Assembly: GCA_964484125.1 (NCBI GenBank)
Contig: CAZAEK010000026.1
Location: 1-25,257, forward strand
DNA from: DSSM01 sp964484125
Lineage (GTDB): Bacteria; Bacteroidota; Ignavibacteria; Tepidaquicellales; Tepidaquicellaceae
Direction of reading: 5' to 3'
DNA length: 25,257 bases
A program made the translations under genes and the position numbers. Each line of letters begins with the position of its first letter. The first letter of the stretch is position 1. This document shows positions 23,792-25,257 of the stretch, in pieces. The notes under the pieces are model-generated. The model saw only the letters and a program-made list of their open reading frames with translations. It made no database searches and was not told where the DNA came from.

Positions 23792-24298
23792 TTAGAATTT
23801 ATAAATCTTTTTGCTTGTATCTGCAAAAGATTTGAAATTAATATCAGCTTTTCCGTTATTGTTCTCAATTGTTACTCTCTGAACACCTGGTCCAAAAAGA
23901 CAACTTGCAGAAGTATCACAACTAAAAGAACCAAGTCCTAAAACACCGTTACCTACTACATAAGGGGTTTTTATAAAAGCAGAAGTTACAACATACTGAC
24001 CATTATTCAGACCTAAAATTTTATAATTTGCTGAATATTTTCCATCGGTACCTTTTATCAGCTTTATCTTTGCTGTAGCCGTCGGATTTCCCATTGGAGG
24101 CCATGTTGCAAAAGCATTTACACTGTAATAACCGCCTGTAGTATCAATAACCACATTGGTATCAACGAAAGTTATTGTTCCGTTAATTGTGTTTGGATCA
24201 ATTGTTACCCCACCTCCGGTCGGATTGTTATTATCACTATTGCATCCGTAAATAATTGCCATAATAGCTATGGCAAATGCGAAAAATAGATTTTTCAT
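23792..24298 (-). CDS. small lipoprotein upstream of the TonB receptor
   Basis: A 168-residue lipoprotein not recognised as a named family. The signal peptide ends in YGC, with Cys19 as the lipidated residue, followed by an Asn/Thr/Gly-rich tether (20-32). The rest is beta-rich: NGTITFVDTNVVIDTTGGYY, then AKIKLIKGTDGKYSANYKIL, then GQYVVTSAFIK, like a small transthyretin- or Ig-type sandwich. Two cysteines (SCDTSASC) form a probable disulfide in the mature domain. It is encoded just before the TonB receptor on the same strand, so it may be a surface-exposed partner that captures the receptor's ligand. Such pairing is common in this group, but the specific link here is an inference. Confidence 0.72.
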   Translation of the reverse strand: MKNLFFAFAIAIMAIIYGCNSDNNNPTGGGVTIDPNTINGTITFVDTNVVIDTTGGYYSVNAFATWPPMGNPTATAKIKLIKGTDGKYSANYKILGLNNGQYVVTSAFIKTPYVVGNGVLGLGSFSCDTSASCLFGPGVQRVTIENNNGKADINFKSFADTSKKIYKF

Positions 24299-24487
24299 TT
24301 ATTGAATTTAATTATTAAAAGAACTCATAAATTAAAACATTTTTTTAAAATTTTAGTTCACTCTCATTTAAGAATAAACTTGTGTTTTTATATCGGATTT
24401 AACATAAATCAAATCCTGAAAAAATTTACTTAAAATGTAGTAAGATTAATAAAAAATCAATATATTTAAAGAAAATAATGCAAACAT

Positions 24488-25257
24488 TTGGAGTACATTG
24501 TATTAATTATATCGGTATTAATTATAGTAAGCATTTTTGTTACAAAGCTTTCCGATAACCTTGGAATTCCTTCGCTTTTACTTTTTATGATTGTTGGTAT
24601 GCTCGCTGGTACAGATGGTTTTGGTAATATAAACTTTGAAGATGTGGGAATAGCAAGGACTATTGGAATTATTTCTCTTGTCCTGATTTTATTTGCAGGA
24701 AGTCTGAGCATCAAATGGCGGGATATGAAGGCAGTGATAAATTACTCGGTTAGTTTATCAACTATAGGAGTTGCAGTTACCACAATTCTGACCGGATTAT
24801 TTGTACATTTTGTATTTGGATTTGACTGGCGATATGCTTTACTCCTCGGAGCTATGGTTTCATCAACTGATGCTGCAGCCGTTTTTTCTGTTTTAAGAGC
24901 AAAAGATATCAGACTAAAACAAAATGTCCGTTCAACCCTTGAAGTCGAATCATGTTCAAATGATCCTCTTGCTGTTTTCCTTACTATTTTATTTATTGAG
25001 TTAATTCAGATTCCTGATTTATCAGTAATGTCGGTTTTATGGGATTTTATAAATGACTTTTCACTCGGACTTATTCTCGGTCTTTCATTTGGCTGGCTTA
25101 TGCTTTTTGTTATTAATAAAATCAATCTTCCTTATGATGAACTTTATCCTATACTTGCTATTGTCTTTTCCCTGTTGATATATTCAGCAGTTACTCTTAT
25201 TGGCGGCAGCGGATTTCTTGCCGTTTTTATTTCTTCTTCTTATCTTGGCAACCACGA
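24488..25257 (+). CDS. cation/proton antiporter, NhaP2/CvrA type (partial)
   Basis: The first 256 codons of a CPA1-type antiporter; the gene runs off the right edge. It begins MEYIVLIISVLIIVSIF and continues with KLSDNLGIPSLLLFMIVGML, then LILFAGSLSIKW, matching the opening helices of NhaP2/CvrA-type K+/H+ or Na+/H+ antiporters. STDAAAVFSVL (126-136) and ESCSNDP (154-160, with Asn158 and Asp159) are the ion-binding ND helices. The start is TTG at 24488, because TAA lies in frame four codons earlier and the nearby ATG at 24478 is in another frame. There is no clear ribosome site. The 189 nt between it and the divergent lipoprotein gene are AT-rich, and no promoter was convincing there. Confidence 0.88.
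   Translation, partial: MEYIVLIISVLIIVSIFVTKLSDNLGIPSLLLFMIVGMLAGTDGFGNINFEDVGIARTIGIISLVLILFAGSLSIKWRDMKAVINYSVSLSTIGVAVTTILTGLFVHFVFGFDWRYALLLGAMVSSTDAAAVFSVLRAKDIRLKQNVRSTLEVESCSNDPLAVFLTILFIELIQIPDLSVMSVLWDFINDFSLGLILGLSFGWLMLFVINKINLPYDELYPILAIVFSLLIYSAVTLIGGSGFLAVFISSSYLGNH

Noticed and set aside
24478..24480. ATG just before the antiporter
   Set aside because: It is in another frame and stops after about 28 codons; the antiporter frame is TTG GAG TAC after an in-frame TAA.

Overview
The window is AT-rich, gene-dense DNA from a bacterium of the FCB (Fibrobacteres–Chlorobi–Bacteroidetes) superphylum. The evidence is the C-terminal sorting tail of a type IX secretion substrate at the left edge, a DUF5916/CBM9-type outer-membrane protein, a Bacteroidota-style Wzi-family protein, a CarboxypepD_reg/TonB-dependent receptor, menaquinone synthesis by MenA, a promoter of the TTG-N20-TAnnTTTG form, and mostly weak or absent Shine-Dalgarno sites. 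The mix best suggests Ignavibacteria or a near relative; that is an inference from gene style, not from a marker search. No rRNA, tRNA, CRISPR array, insertion sequence or phage gene was recognised, and no gene-free stretch exceeds 300 bases.

Layout. 1–230: end of a secreted T9SS substrate, a short AAGTTTGTC repeat with an inverted repeat, and a shared terminator. 229–6834 (minus strand): DUF5916-type outer-membrane protein, release factor 1 (prfA), two small membrane proteins, a small exported Fn3-like protein and a Wzi-family outer-membrane protein. 6934–9418 (plus): a BadF/BadG-type (GlcNAc kinase-like) sugar kinase followed closely by GMP synthase (guaA). 9530–10895 (plus): a promoter driving a coiled-coil lipoprotein and a LysM protein with a Lys/Glu tail, closed by a strong terminator. 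10940–15946 (plus): a tight five-gene run of PhoH-like ATPase, Omp85-family protein, ubiquitin-like protein, E1-like enzyme and membrane-anchored RING-like protein. 15974–16921 (minus): menA. 17050–20556 (plus): a large DUF4175-type membrane coiled-coil protein. 20570–24298 (minus): lipoprotein, TonB-dependent receptor, lipoprotein. 24488 to the right end (plus): a partial NhaP2/CvrA-type cation/proton antiporter.

The most interesting part is 13707–15946. A YukD-like beta-grasp protein ending in Ala-Gly, an E1-type adenylating enzyme with a UBA3/ThiF-like cysteine, and a protein with an N-terminal Prok-RING-like zinc module, one membrane helix and a C-terminal NTF2-like domain are encoded with a 12-nt gap and then a 4-nt overlap. 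This looks like a minimal protein-modifier (Ubl–E1–E3-like) cassette with its putative E3 in the membrane. It has no E2 and no deubiquitinase in the window, and its neighbours are housekeeping and envelope genes rather than defence genes. Bacterial Ubl/E1/RING associations are known from comparative genomics, so the parts are not new; this arrangement and its function appear uncharacterised.

A second anomaly is the start of the PhoH-like gene. The family-like N-terminus and the Shine-Dalgarno site lie upstream of the first ATG, and the codon at the expected start position is ATA.
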